From: Proales similis
Taxonomy: Eukaryota; Rotifera; Eurotatoria; Ploima; Proalidae
Length of the DNA: 64,000 nucleotides
Direction: 5' to 3'
Assembly (NCBI GenBank): GCA_019059635.1
Contig: JAGVRJ010000006.1
Coordinates: forward strand, 248,001 to 312,000
Part shown: positions 21,890-32,507 of the stretch, in pieces
Layout: every line of letters starts with the position of its first letter
How positions within the stretch are numbered: the first letter of the stretch is position 1
The notes under the pieces: model-generated
Database searches by the model: none
The model's input: the letters and a program-made list of their open reading frames with translations, nothing else
What the model was told of the DNA's origin: nothing
Translations under genes and position numbers: made by a program

Positions 21890-23276
21890 ATGGATGCAAG
21901 CAAAAAGAAGACACACTCAAGTGAGGCTGTTCAATTGAGCTCTTCAATATTTGCGGCAAAGAGAAAGTACTTGCCGACTGCCAGCGAGGCAAAGAAATTG
22001 GCCAAACGAGTCAGAAAGGAGAGCGAGAGCAAGAAAGACGATGAAGCGAACCGGAAATACGCCAAAATTATCTCGGTCTACAACTTCAAGGGAGGCGTGG
22101 GAAAGACCACAATCACTCTGAATTTGGCTGCCAAGCTGGCCAAGTCGGGCAAGAAGGTCTTGATGATTGACGCCGATCCCCAGTGCAGTCTGACCAGCTT
22201 TTTCCGCGGCTCTTCTGAAAACTCCAAAGAAGAAGAAGAAGAAGGCACCAGTGAAGATGAGTCAGTCAAAAGCATTTCAGACGATGAGAAAAGTTCGCCG
22301 CCGAACGTCATCGAGCTTCGGCCTGCTCAGTCGCATGGTTCGCCTATTCGCTTGAAATGGGAATCAGACCAGCTCGGCCGCAAGGAATGTGCCTTAAAGA
22401 GCTCGTTTGAGAAAAAGTTTAAAAACTTTTACGAATGCATCAATCCGGCGTTCACTATTCCAACGGCTTTCCTCGTGCCAGATGAGTTTTTTCTGTGCAC
22501 CGGCTCGTCAAAGAACCTCTACCTGCTTGAGGGCTCGCCGTCGGTCATTGAGTTCGAGGTGCAGTTTCCCGATCCCGAAAAGAAGGACTCAACCATCAAG
22601 TCGCTCATCTTTCTCAGGTGACCATCACGTTTCCGTTTGCCGTCTGCTCGATCTCGCGACTCTTTTCTTTCATAGCTTCTATCGGCAGCTGAGTCTGAAA
22701 CATCAATTCGACTACATCATAATAGACGCCTCGCCTAGTTCGGGTCAGCTGAATAGAGCGATTCTGATGAACTCGGACTACATTTTGCCACCATCGACGG
22801 CCGACGAGTTCTCAGTCGCTTCCTGCGAGCGCCTCATGAATTATCTCCTTCCTCTGTGGTGGTCCTGGTACGACGAGCTTAGGAGAAAGGCGCGCAAGGA
22901 CTTGAATTATAAAATAATCGGCTCGACGTTCAGACCCAGAGAGACAGGCCCCTATCTGCTGCCTTTTTTGATCAATAATTACAATTTCAAGCAAAGAAAA
23001 GTGACCAACGAGCACACGGGCTTCATCAAGCTCTTGATGCAGCACTGTCAGACTTGTCCTGAGCGAAAGATCAAGCAGAATAGAATACCGGGTGAAGGCC
23101 CCTGGGTTCTGGTATTCATGCGCAATCTGAGGCAAACTCTGTCGCAGAGCAGCCAGCTCATCTTGCCCATCACATTGATGTCCGAGCGTCAAATTCCTAA
23201 AGAATATCGCCAGAGCTTCGAACACTCGATCAAGGCATTCAACCAACTAGTCGAATTTCTGAACCAGATTCCCTGA
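21890..23276 (+). CDS. ParA/Soj-type P-loop ATPase with one spliceosomal intron
   Basis: Two exons, 21890-22617 and 22676-23276, give 442 residues; the 58-nt intron has GT and TAG ends and joins AG|C in frame. After a Lys-rich N terminus of about 60 residues comes the deviant Walker A motif KGGVGKTT (67-74) and [15 protein letters not shown] (91 on). Exon 2 has the second aspartate motif [11 protein letters not shown], then [10 protein letters not shown]. This is the ParA/MinD class of the SIMIBI ATPases, known from plasmid and chromosome partition in bacteria and archaea. A very acidic, Ser-rich insert follows the switch region. Usual animal relatives (NUBP1/2, IND1) carry other domains and cysteine motifs not seen here, so this looks like a bacterial or viral ParA acquired by transfer, with later intron gain. 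Role in this animal is unknown. Confidence 0.82.
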
Positions 23277-23526
23277 CGACTTGCTTGTGCACATCGTAGA
23301 TTCGATTAATTTTTTAAATTTTTCAAATTTTTATTGCATTGTTGTTCTTTTTGTTCTTGTTACTAGCTTGCCAATTGCATTCATGATTAAAGTATTTTTT
23401 CAAGTTTTCAGGCAATTTCTTTCGTGCTGGCAAGTAAATTGAGGTCAGACGAGGAGTTTTTTTTGAATTTATTGAGAACAGAGAAGGTGTTTGGAGAGAG
23501 GAAAAAGCCAAGAGAGAGAGGAGAAC

Positions 23527-24816
23527 TCAGCCGATCAGGGTCCAGATTTTGACTGAGCCGTCTTGACATCCGCTTGCCAGGCGCCAGTCGGAGAGCGCTG
23601 CCAATGATCTAAACGAGCTAGATTGAGCCGGAACACGAAGCAGCTCTTTGCCGTCGTTTGAGTTCCAGAGTTTAATGGCGTCGTCGGATGCGCTGGCAAA
23701 GTAGCCATTCGAGAATGAAACGAGAGAGTGGACGAGGCCCGAGTGCGCCTGGATGCTCATTTGCTCAGTGCCCTCTTCAATGTTCCAGATCTTGATCACG
23801 CCTTGGTCAGAGCCGCTGGCCAGAAGCGAGTCCGAGAGCGCCACCAACGAATGAACCGAGCCAGTGTGACCGGTGAGGCTCATTATCTCTTTGCCCACGG
23901 TCATGTTCCAAATTCGAATGGTTTTGTCGTCCGAGCCGCTTGCAAGCCGCTGATCAGACAGCGCAGCCAGAGAGAGTACCGTGTCCGTGTGGCCGGCAAG
24001 TAGCAGAATCACCTTGGGGTCGGTGGAGTTCCATACTTTGATGAATTTGTCAAAGAAGGTTGTGGCGAGCAGTCCGGGCATGGCCTCCATGGTCTTGAGC
24101 TGGCCGGACTGGGCGGCCAGGGTGACAAAGTTCTGACCATTGGTAGCGTTCCAGAAGCGAATGAGACCGTCATAAGAGCCACTGGCGAACTGTTCCTCAT
24201 TGAGCGAAGCCACAGCTGAGACCGAGCGCCAGTGATTGGCGAACGAATAGACTTGGCTGCCTTGAGTTGTGTTCCACACTCTGACGCCTTTGTCGGCCGA
24301 GCCGCTAATCAGCAAACCGTCGGGCATCACGGCCAGCGACATAGCCTCGTCAGAGTGGCCGAGAAGAGTCAACGGCGGCGGCACAGTGAAGCCGGCGCTG
24401 GTCGTCCAGGCGCCGCTCGTAGTAGTCTGAGGCGTGGTCGTCGACGGATCAGCGCATACGCATCGATTCTGGCCGTCGATCTCCTGGCAGCTCTTCTTTA
24501 CTGTTTGCTTGTTGCTGCAGTAGAATGCGCAGCGGGCCTCGTCGATGCGATCGTTCGGCTCGCAGAAAATTGTGTCGATGCCGATCGAGCTCAGATCGTC
24601 GGCTTCTTGAAGAATTTCGCTTGCGCATAGTCGGCAAGCGACGCTGTACTTTTGAACGCACGTCAGACAGCTCTCGCGGCCCCAGCAAGTGAGAGCACAG
24701 CCGAGCAGCGCTTGCTCACAGTTGGACAGTTTGCACGTAATGTGCGATATTCGCGTCGACTTTGCCGCCTCAAGTGCGGCCAGCACGCAGCTAAACAAGA
24801 GCAACAACTTTTGCAT
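23527..24816 (-). CDS. Secreted cysteine-rich WD40-repeat protein
   Basis: One exon. The frame is open upstream to 24933, but I choose the ATG at 24816 because it starts a good signal peptide (MQKLLLLFSCVLAAL, then small residues). The mature protein has an N-terminal part of about 120 residues with some 18 cysteines in CxxC and CxC spacings, then a Thr-rich linker, then seven WD40 repeats (ending IRIWN, IKIWN, VKIWT and similar) forming one propeller to the C terminus. WD40 proteins are normally intracellular, so a secreted one is unusual. The repeats also contain several Asn-x-Ser/Thr sites (WNTT, WNAT, WNMT) that would allow N-glycosylation, in line with export. Function is unknown. Another intronless WD40 gene lies at 59818. 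Confidence 0.8.
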   Translation of the reverse strand: MQKLLLLFSCVLAALEAAKSTRISHITCKLSNCEQALLGCALTCWGRESCLTCVQKYSVACRLCASEILQEADDLSSIGIDTIFCEPNDRIDEARCAFYCSNKQTVKKSCQEIDGQNRCVCADPSTTTPQTTTSGAWTTSAGFTVPPPLTLLGHSDEAMSLAVMPDGLLISGSADKGVRVWNTTQGSQVYSFANHWRSVSAVASLNEEQFASGSYDGLIRFWNATNGQNFVTLAAQSGQLKTMEAMPGLLATTFFDKFIKVWNSTDPKVILLLAGHTDTVLSLAALSDQRLASGSDDKTIRIWNMTVGKEIMSLTGHTGSVHSLVALSDSLLASGSDQGVIKIWNIEEGTEQMSIQAHSGLVHSLVSFSNGYFASASDDAIKLWNSNDGKELLRVPAQSSSFRSLAALSDWRLASGCQDGSVKIWTLIG

Positions 24817-25011
24817 ATTTGAATCCAAGGCTAATCGAGCTCTAGTTCGATCATTCGCGTCTCTTATACTATTCGATTGACTTATCGCCTCAGGCCTTAT
24901 CGATCGTCTCTTATCTCCTCCCAACATCTCCAATGTTGTCGATTAAGGCGCTGTTCAACCGAATAGCGAAAGAGAGAAGCCTCGAGCGTCCGACTCTAGA
25001 AGAAAACTCTT

Positions 25012-26493
25012 TCAATTGGATTTTTTATTCAAATCTTTCTTGAGCCGTTCAAGCGAGCTTTTAAACTGCTCGAAATGCGGCTTGAGCTGCGAGCGTTGAA
25101 TTTTGACCTCTTTCACTTTGTGCTGTCTTGTGCCTGCGCTCTGTTGCTGATCGGCTGCTGGCTCAGTGGCCGTCTGAGAGTCACCGGCGCTGGCCTCTTG
25201 CGTTTGGCCTGTGGCGATCTCTTGAATCATTTTCTTGAAAAAGTAAACTTCCTTGTGCTCGAGCAGAGTGATGGCAGTTCCGACTCTTCCAGCGCGGGCC
25301 GTTCGTCCGACCTTGTGCACGTAGGAGCTCAAGTGCTTTGGCGCGTCGTACAGAACAACGTAGTCGACATTGCTCAAGTCCATGCCTCTGGCCATGACGT
25401 CAGAGCAGACGAGCACGTCCAGTTTGCCGCTCTCGTATTTCGCCTGTATGCGCTTGCGTCTGGCCGCGTGCAGAGCGCCAGAGTACTCGGCCGATTTGAT
25501 CTCGTTCAGTTCGAGCAGACGATTGAGACGTTGTGCCGTTTCTTTAGTTTTCACGAAACACAGCAGATTTCTGTAGCCGAGCGTTTTGATCAAATAGATG
25601 AGCACGAGCGGCTTTTGCTGCGGATCGACTTGAATAAACTGCTCGACGAGACTGGAGGGCAGAGTGATCTCGAGCTGAGGCTTTTGCTCCGAGCTCACTT
25701 TGCTCCTTTCCTTTTTGTCTTTTGTGGCCTCTTCCACTTGAACGATTTGAACGGTCGAGTCTTGAGCGCCCACCTGGAAGTAGACCGGCTGAAAGAGGCC
25801 GATCTCTTCCAGCTTTTCCGGATCGCGTGTGAGAGTGGCGGAGAACAAGAGCTTTTGAAGCGGCTCGACACCGCGCTCCAGATTGGCCACATTCACCTGG
25901 TCGTTGATGAGCGCGCTCGGCCGATGGCGAAACACCGCCTGGCTAAGAATCGGAAGCCAGTTCTGTTTTATCTGGTCCATGATTCGATCGCACTCGTCCA
26001 GAATCAAGTAGCGTAGACGCGACAAGTCGAATCCGGCCGTCTTCTGAATGTGATCGACGAGGCGGCCCGGCGTGGCCACGATTATGTCCGCCTGGCATTC
26101 GCCTCGGTCACCAATGAGCTCGGCCTGCTCTTTGACGAACGGTCGCTTGTTGGACAGCAGAACGCAGCGCAGATTGTTCGTGTTGTCCGAGCTGAATTTA
26201 GACTGGTCGTCGAGCAGATCGAGATAATTCCGCTCTGATTTGAGAAAGGTCGAAAAGACCGAGTGCACTTGCTCGGCTAGATCGCCGACCGGAAGAATCA
26301 CAATCGCCCGGCAGCGCGGCCTGATGCGATTGCGCAGGTTTTCAATCAACGGCAACACGTACGTCAGCGTTTTACCGCAGCCGGTCGGAGCCAGAACGCA
26401 CAGGTCGTTCGGATAAATTGCCTGCTCCTTGCATTCGTTGAGCACGTACGGTATGACGCGTCTCTGCACCTCGAACAAGTGCTCCAGTTTCAT
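25012..26493 (-). CDS. DDX51: DEAD-box RNA helicase DDX51 (yeast Dbp6)
   Basis: Nucleolar ATP-dependent helicase needed for large ribosomal subunit assembly. One exon of about 493 codons from the ATG at 26493. Motifs in order: Q-like region VQRRVIPYVL, motif I APTGCGKT, Ia-like ILPVGDLAEQV, Ib TPGRLVDHI, motif II as DECD in LILDECDRIMDQ, motif III FSATLT, and in the second domain CFVKTKETAQRL, VCSDVMARGMDL and HKVGRTARAGR. LVDHI and WLPILSQAVF match DDX51. Motif II is DECD instead of DEAD. The N-terminal extension of about 200 residues seen in vertebrate DDX51 is absent unless an unseen upstream exon exists. The tail is Lys-rich. Confidence 0.9.
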   Translation of the reverse strand: MKLEHLFEVQRRVIPYVLNECKEQAIYPNDLCVLAPTGCGKTLTYVLPLIENLRNRIRPRCRAIVILPVGDLAEQVHSVFSTFLKSERNYLDLLDDQSKFSSDNTNNLRCVLLSNKRPFVKEQAELIGDRGECQADIIVATPGRLVDHIQKTAGFDLSRLRYLILDECDRIMDQIKQNWLPILSQAVFRHRPSALINDQVNVANLERGVEPLQKLLFSATLTRDPEKLEEIGLFQPVYFQVGAQDSTVQIVQVEEATKDKKERSKVSSEQKPQLEITLPSSLVEQFIQVDPQQKPLVLIYLIKTLGYRNLLCFVKTKETAQRLNRLLELNEIKSAEYSGALHAARRKRIQAKYESGKLDVLVCSDVMARGMDLSNVDYVVLYDAPKHLSSYVHKVGRTARAGRVGTAITLLEHKEVYFFKKMIQEIATGQTQEASAGDSQTATEPAADQQQSAGTRQHKVKEVKIQRSQLKPHFEQFKSSLERLKKDLNKKSN

Positions 26494-27744
26494 TTTCTCT
26501 CTTTTTATTTTCTTACTTGGCCGCACATGCCAGTGCAGACCAATTCAACTTGCATGGATTTGAAAAAAAAAATTTGAAAAAAAAAAGTTCACGAGACAAA
26601 AAAAACTAGACAACCGGGTCAGGCCATCCAAAGTGAGGCCATGATTTAGTCCAAGTTGTTTGGATTGCCGCCAATCTGCTCAAGCGTTGTTCACGCGCCG
26701 ATCAGGCTATTTAGACTCGATTAAGGCTGGATAAGTGATGATGTATCGATGTTCAAGTCTCTATTCAATATGGACATAAGAGCCAGATCGTAATTTGATC
26801 TGTTTGACCTAAGCAGACCGGCAGATTGAATCGAAAAGCCAAGATAGAGGCAGGTCGGACGAGGGGAATAGGAAGCGAAACTGAGCGGCATAGAGAGAGG
26901 GAGGCTTCTTGAGTTGATTCGGGGCGTCAGATGAACGAGACCACGTGCTGTCTGGCCCGTAAAACGCTGATAGCTGCGTTTGAAAGTGAAGTGCAATTAA
27001 AAGTACTTGGGCAGAGAGAGAGAGAGAAAGAGCGAGAAAAAGAGAGAGAGAGAGCGGGAGAAAGAGAAAGAGAGAGAGAGAGCGGGAGAGAAAAGAAAAG
27101 CATCAGACTCGAAGGGGCTCAAATGACGCGTGAAGATGAGGCGAGATAAAAACGGCTCTTGAGAGATGTGGCCATATGTCGACATTTTGTATCTCGTTCA
27201 TTCGTTAAAGCAGAAGTCATTGAAATATTGCGAATGTGTTCTTTCAGTTCGTGGTGGGTGTGGCGCACACTTATCTCACTTGAAATAAGACGCGCGGGAC
27301 GAGCTCTTAGTTTGACATTTTTTATTGGAGAAAAGTCCAAAATAGTTGATTGACTGCTGGCCGGCAGCTCAATTGCCGCAGTGAGCGGCTGTGTGAGACC
27401 AATTGAGAGAGAGAGAGAGAGAGAGATGAACGGTGCTGTCTGGTCTGAGAGAGGCAGACATAGATAGAGAGCAGTTGATTGGTTTCAGACCGCAAGACGA
27501 AACAGATCTGCGAAATGATGCAACCGATCGAGCTTCATAGACACTGTGCTCTCCCACTTGCACATAAAGAGAGAGAGAGCTCGTCGTCAGTGATTCCGAT
27601 CAAAGACACACACGCACACATGCGGAGATGACGACGACTATGACGAGTGCGTTTGTGGATGCATTGGCGTCAATCTCTCGATAACTAAACGTGTGTAAAT
27701 TTTTAATCAAACTCTAAGCCGATTGCTGTTTGACGAGTAGACAA
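26494..27744. other. Intergenic region with GA-rich microsatellites
   Basis: Between divergent DDX51 (-) and TDO (+). Low-complexity purine runs lie at about 27010-27100 and 27404-27426, and a CA-type run near 27605-27619. It presumably holds both promoters. No gene is supported. Confidence 0.5.
27010..27100 (+). repeat. Imperfect (GA)n microsatellite
   Basis: About 90 bp of nearly pure A/G made of GAGAGA runs broken by GAAA and GCGG interruptions. A second, shorter GA run is at 27404-27426. Confidence 0.85.
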
Positions 27745-29357
27745 ATGGACAAAGACCAGGAGAGCATAAACAATCTGAACGACCTCGTGCCGCCACGAGT
27801 CCAGTTCAACTTGGACGAGATAAAGACGAGTGCGACTGAGAAGCCGGCCACCGGCGGCTGTCCGTTCTTCAACGGCTCGTCGGACACCGCTGCCCGGGCG
27901 GTGGCCGCCAAGGCCAAATCGGCCACTGTGAACAAGAAGTTTCCCGAATGGCAGACGTCGATCAGCATCGCATCAGAGCAGATCCTCTACACCGACTACC
28001 TTCGCTTGGACAAAATTCTCGAGGCGCAGTACCCGATCAGTCAAAAGTACGGAAAGCTGGCGCACGACGAGCACCTGTTCATCATCACCCACCAAGGTAG
28101 GCCACTGTCTCTGCCTATAGACGCAAGACCCTCATATGATTCTGAAAGCCTACGAGCTCTGGTTCAAACAGATCATATTCGAAATCGACTCGATCCTGGC
28201 ACTGCTCGGCGAAGAGGCAAGTACCGGACGCATCATCCGCTTTTGCCAAACTCTCATTTTGCACGCAGGTTGTCGACGACCGCTGCCTCTTGGTGGTCGT
28301 GCAAAGAGTTCAGCGCATAAATCTCATCTGGAAGGTGAGATTCTCTCTCTCTCTTGTTGGTCTCTCTTTTTGTGTTCTAAAAGTTGGCTCACTTTCAGCT
28401 GCTCAACGACCAGATCACCGTTCTGGAGACAATGGCGCCCACTGATTTCATCGACTTCCGCGGCTACTTGAGCACCGCCTCTGGCTTTCAGAGTCTCCAG
28501 TTCAGAGTGTTCGAGAACAAGCTCGGTCTGCCGCTGCAGTCGCGCATAAAATACAATCAAGTCGAGTACGACTTTTACTTCACCGACGAGGAGGCGAAGG
28601 AGACGCTGCACGAGTCGCTGAGTCGGCCGTCGCTGCTCAAGCTGATCGAAGCCTGGCTCGAGCGCACGCCCGGCCTTGTTGTCTCCAATCTGAACGAAAG
28701 CGGCAACAAAGAAGAGTTCAACTCGTTCTTGAACGGCTACGAGGCCAGCGTGAAGCGATATCTCAAGGACACTTACTTGACTCCAGCCGAGGTAGATTCG
28801 CTTGTGCGCCCCAATCTGCTCTTTTTATTTCGACCTCAAATAGGAAGAGGCGAACGACGCCGATCGCCAAATGCTGATCGACGAGTACAAAAAGACCTTG
28901 GACGCATTCTCGACCATATTCGAGAAAGAGAAGCACGACAAGCTGGTGGAGAGAGGCGAGCGCAAGCTCAGCCACAAGGCGCTCTGGGGCGCACTCATGA
29001 TCTGGCTGAATCGAGACGAGCCCCGCTTCCATCTTCCCTATCAGCTGCTCTCGCTTCTCACCGACCTGGACGCTCTCATCAATCGATGGCGATGTAGGGC
29101 TCCTCTCGAGTTCTCTCGATTACAATTTAATGCCAAATTTCTTAAAAGACAACCATGCGCTGCTCGCCCAGCGCCAAGTCGGAAACAAGAGCGGAACTGG
29201 CGGCTCGAGCGGCTACAGCTATTTGAGATCGACCGCCAGTGAACGCTACAAGATATTCAACGACATTGTCAACTTGTCCACTTGGCTCATACCGCGCGAG
29301 TACTTTCCCCAGCTGACCGAAGACGTCCGCAAGCATTTGAGCACCTACAGCTGCTAG
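27745..29357 (+). CDS. TDO2: Tryptophan 2,3-dioxygenase
   Basis: Heme enzyme that oxidises L-tryptophan to N-formylkynurenine, first step of the kynurenine and ommochrome pathway (vermilion in flies). Six exons, 27745-28096, 28149-28216, 28269-28334, 28399-28791, 28844-29093 and 29149-29357, add to 445 residues. Signatures: the distal-histidine region DEHLFIITHQAYELWFKQI, DFRGYLSTASGFQSLQFR, and the tetramer core. The proximal-histidine block lies in WRCNHALLAQRQVGNKSGTGG-like sequence in the last exon, with the GTGGSSG loop that closes over substrate. Intron 2 starts with GC rather than GT (28217), forced by frame. The N-terminal 60 residues before the catalytic core, with a GGCPFFNG patch, are longer than in the vertebrate enzyme. 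Confidence 0.96.
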
Positions 29358-29548
29358 CCGTCAATCAGTCGATCAGAGCAAGTCAGTCGGCCAGTCACAC
29401 TCTAGTTAGAAGCTCAATGATCGCATTTTTCAAAAACCTTCGCACGCACAAAAGTATTGGCTGAGTCTCAGTAGAAGAAAAGAAGGCGCTTGTCTTTGCA
29501 TGATCGATGTTTTTTTTGTCGTTTTGCGTCTTTAAAAAAATTTGAACG

Positions 29549-29554
29549 AATAAA
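29549..29554 (+). terminator. Poly(A) signal AATAAA of TDO
   Basis: Canonical hexamer about 190 bp after the TDO stop, overlapping the convergent 3' end of RHBDD1. Confidence 0.5.
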
Positions 29555-29615
29555 CCATGAACCAGGCGATTTATTGCTTAAAACTGCCGCCAGATTGAAC
29601 GAGCGAGAGATCGGT

Positions 29616-30449
29616 CTAGTCAAAGTGATACGAACGGAAACGTGAATAGCCGCTGTCGCCTTGAAAGTCAAATGCTCATTTTCGAACTGAAACAGAGAGA
29701 AAGAGAGGGGAAGGGGAAGAGCTTACTGGGCGCGATCAGTTCAACAATCGTTTTCAGCGGGCCGTAAATGTAGAGCAGACCGACAAGGATTCCGGCCAGA
29801 TGGCCCGCAAACGACGCCTCTGGCACCATGAGCGATATGGCAATCAGCTCGGCCCAGTAGGCGTATTTGGACGGGATCGGAATGTTGTTGAACAAGTAGA
29901 CCGTGCCAGTGGGCAGATCGGCGGTGGTCAACACTTTGAGGCCGAATATGACTCCTTTTGAAATTTGCTTGCTTTAGCCCGCCCGTTTGACCAAGCGCAT
30001 TTCAAGCGCAATTTACCCGAAAAGCCGACTGCACAGTTTTGAAGAGTCGATTTGGCCAGAATTTGGAAGGCGGCCATCTGAATGGCCAAGTAGACGAGGC
30101 TGCAGGCAATGGTGAACACGACCACCAGAGCGAGGAAGTGTTTGGAGCCGTGCTTACGCTCCAAGCTGCGGCCTTTTATGCTGAACGAGATCATGTTGTA
30201 GTAGAGGTGCCAGTCGTCGCCATGAAAGAGCGGCGAGAGAATTATTCGCAGCCACTGGCGTCCGTGCAGAACGGCTTCGACCGACAGACAGACCGAAGTG
30301 AGCGACGGGTACTCAAAGTCGAACAGCTCCAGGTAGATGACCACGTTCAGAGCGATCACTGCGAACGTGACTGGCGGCAAGCGGTCCGAGCGAAGCAGCT
30401 CGCTGATCAAAAAGAACACGGCCTGGTTTGACTTGTGCGGGCGTCTCAT
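29616..30449 (-). CDS. RHBDD1: Rhomboid-related protein 4 (RHBDD1-like intramembrane protease)
   Basis: ER-membrane serine protease that acts in ER-associated degradation in mammals. The ATG at 30449 gives MRRPHKSNQ, close to the usual short start. The protein has SRS-type helices, CLSVEAVLHGRQW, HGDDWHLYYNM, the catalytic serine in AVGFSG and the catalytic histidine in FAGHLAGILVGLLY. Intron 1 interrupts right after the catalytic Ser-Gly (FSG|V). The last intron begins near 29727. The best in-frame last exon is very short and ends GYSRFRSYHFD. The long C-terminal ubiquitin-interacting tail of the human protein is therefore missing. CHIP, another protein-quality-control gene, lies just beyond its 5' end on the same strand. 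Confidence 0.9.
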
Positions 30450-30752
30450 TGTCTGAGGTTTGTTGTCAGCAATTTGCGGCAAAAAACAAAGACCAAGGCC
30501 ACGACCGCGTCAAACAGCCGAGCCGATTTAGTCACAGACAGCTGAGATGAGACCACATCGTTTTGAAGGGCAGGGGCATTGAACTTTATTTCTCTAGTCG
30601 TGAGAATGTCTGAGAACGGGAGAATTTACATCGAGGAAATAGAGGAGATTAGATGATGATGACGACGATAGACGACAACAGGAGACAACACGAGATATGA
30701 GAGTGGGCCGGCATGAACGAATGAGAGGCGAGGAGGGCTGTGAAGCAGATTA
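30450..30752. other. Short intergenic region
   Basis: About 300 bp between CHIP and RHBDD1, both on the minus strand. It would carry the RHBDD1 promoter and the CHIP 3' end. No gene seen. Confidence 0.5.
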
Positions 30753-31604
30753 TTAGATGGCGCCGTCGACCCACTCGTTCTCGGCCAGAAACTTCTCGAC
30801 CACCTCTTTCATGGCCAGATTGGGTATGAGCTGATCGACGGTGAGCTCTTGCCGCGTGACCGGATCGAAGCGGCCCACTCTGAACAGGTGCTGTTCTATG
30901 TCGCATCTGTCGTAGGTGATGCCGGACGGAGTGATCACAGGATCCTGCATGATCTCGAAGCTTATCTTTCCGCACAAGTAGTCGGGCACTTCACGTCTCT
31001 TGCGACGCATGTCGTTCTCGGCAAACAGCCGATTCAGCTCGTCCAACTTTCGATCGAACTCGTTCTCGATCTGCGCCGCGGCCTCCTCCTTTTTCTGGCT
31101 CTCGCTTGTCTGCTGCTTGTCCTCTTGGCTGTCTAGCTTATGCAGCTCGCGCTGCTTGTCCTCTTTCACAAGACGAGTCAAATAGGCCTGCAGTTCGATC
31201 TCTTGCTGCACCCGTTTCTCTTCGATGTGGTTCCATCGGCGCCGCTTTACGTTGCGAATGGTGCGCGTTATCTCGTCGCCGTAGTTCTCGTTCAGCTCCT
31301 TGCTCAGCTCGTGCGCCCGGTTCAAGTAGACGATCGCCTCGTCAAAGTGATTCTGCTCGCTCAGCGCCTGGCCCATGTAGAAGAACGCCTTGACCGAATG
31401 AGGATCGAGCTCGAACGCTCGCTTGCAGTCCTCGACCGCCTGGCTCCACTGCTGCTGCTTGAAGAAGCACAGCGCCCTGTTGGTGTAGTAGGCCGGCATG
31501 GGCGCCTTGTCGATCGCTCTCGTGTACATCTCGATCGCCTCTTTGTAGTTGCGTCGCTGAAAATGCTTGTTGCCCTCCTCCTTGTATTTGTTTGACGAGG
31601 ACAT
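30753..31604 (-). CDS. STUB1: E3 ubiquitin ligase CHIP (STUB1)
   Basis: Co-chaperone that binds Hsp70/Hsp90 tails and ubiquitinates misfolded clients. One exon, 283 residues from the ATG at 31604 ([15 protein letters not shown]). Three TPRs fill about residues 5-120 ([46 protein letters not shown]). They keep the lysine and asparagine clamp positions for EEVD peptides ([12 protein letters not shown]). A charged helical hairpin follows. The U-box is at the C terminus ([47 protein letters not shown]). Length and domain order match the animal protein (about 300 residues). Confidence 0.96.
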   Translation of the reverse strand: MSSSNKYKEEGNKHFQRRNYKEAIEMYTRAIDKAPMPAYYTNRALCFFKQQQWSQAVEDCKRAFELDPHSVKAFFYMGQALSEQNHFDEAIVYLNRAHELSKELNENYGDEITRTIRNVKRRRWNHIEEKRVQQEIELQAYLTRLVKEDKQRELHKLDSQEDKQQTSESQKKEEAAAQIENEFDRKLDELNRLFAENDMRRKRREVPDYLCGKISFEIMQDPVITPSGITYDRCDIEQHLFRVGRFDPVTRQELTVDQLIPNLAMKEVVEKFLAENEWVDGAI

Positions 31605-32507
31605 GCTGCGAGCCGACTTTGTCAAATGCTTGCTGCAGCAGAAGCTCGCTATGCCACTGTTGTTCGCCGAAGACGCCGTTTTGGCTGATTCTCAACAAAT
31701 CGCTTTCGTGCCAATTGTCTCTCGCGCAGATCGAATCGATGAAATTCAATTCTCAATCCTCTTTCGTCTCTTCTCTCCTCCTTTGGCCTGTTATTATTGG
31801 CTGGCGCGTTGAAATTTCGCTTATTTGAAACCAGACAACAATGCCGATTTCTCAATTGTCTTGTCAGACCTGTGCCGTCGATGCAGTGACTGACGCTGCT
31901 GCTGGTAGTGCTGCTACTACTGCGGCTGCAAATAATCGCAATAGACATTATGCGCGACTAACATCTTTTAATTTCTCACTCCGGCTTTGGATCTGCGCCG
32001 TCACGGCATATAAAACTTGACTTGACACACGAGCTCCCTTCTCTCGGCTCTGTTCTTCTCTCGGCTCTGCTCTGTTCTCTTTCTCGCCGCTCACACAAAC
32101 ACCTTTTTGAGGCGCCTAATCCACTGGAATGGCCTAGTTGCCAGTCGATTATTCATCATTCGGTTCGTCATCGAGCTTCAAACGCCCGGCGCTGAAACGA
32201 TAGCACATGGCGCCTGTCTCTAAATTCGAGGCTACAGTTGAGACGAGCGGCAAAGAAGAAGAAGACCAAGATGGGGCCTGTCAACGAACGGACCATGACC
32301 AAACGCATTCTATTCGTCGGTCGTCTGCACAATTATCTAAACGCAAAAACTTGAATTTGTGCATAATTTGAGGTTCGCTCGGTAAACGCACAACTCCTTC
32401 GGCAATCGCGCAAAGAAGGCGAGAGAAAGAGAGAGAGAGCGATCAAGAGAAACGCCAACTCGTATTCATAGCGGCAAACAAGCTTCAAGTGTCAGACGGA
32501 GGAGAAA
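31605..32507. other. Divergent intergenic region, CHIP/ACOT9
   Basis: Lies between the CHIP (-) and ACOT9 (+) starts. A TATAAA at 32009-32014 on the + strand is followed by pyrimidine-rich TCTCTC sequence. A GA-rich run is near 32423-32440. No coding frame is supported. Confidence 0.45.

Noticed and set aside
25075-26016. Long open frame on the plus strand (313 codons)
   Set aside because: Antisense shadow of DDX51, which has all helicase motifs on the minus strand.
27010-27100. GA-rich tract as a coding region (Arg/Glu-rich frames)
   Set aside because: Open only because of the dinucleotide repeat; no flanking coding sequence.
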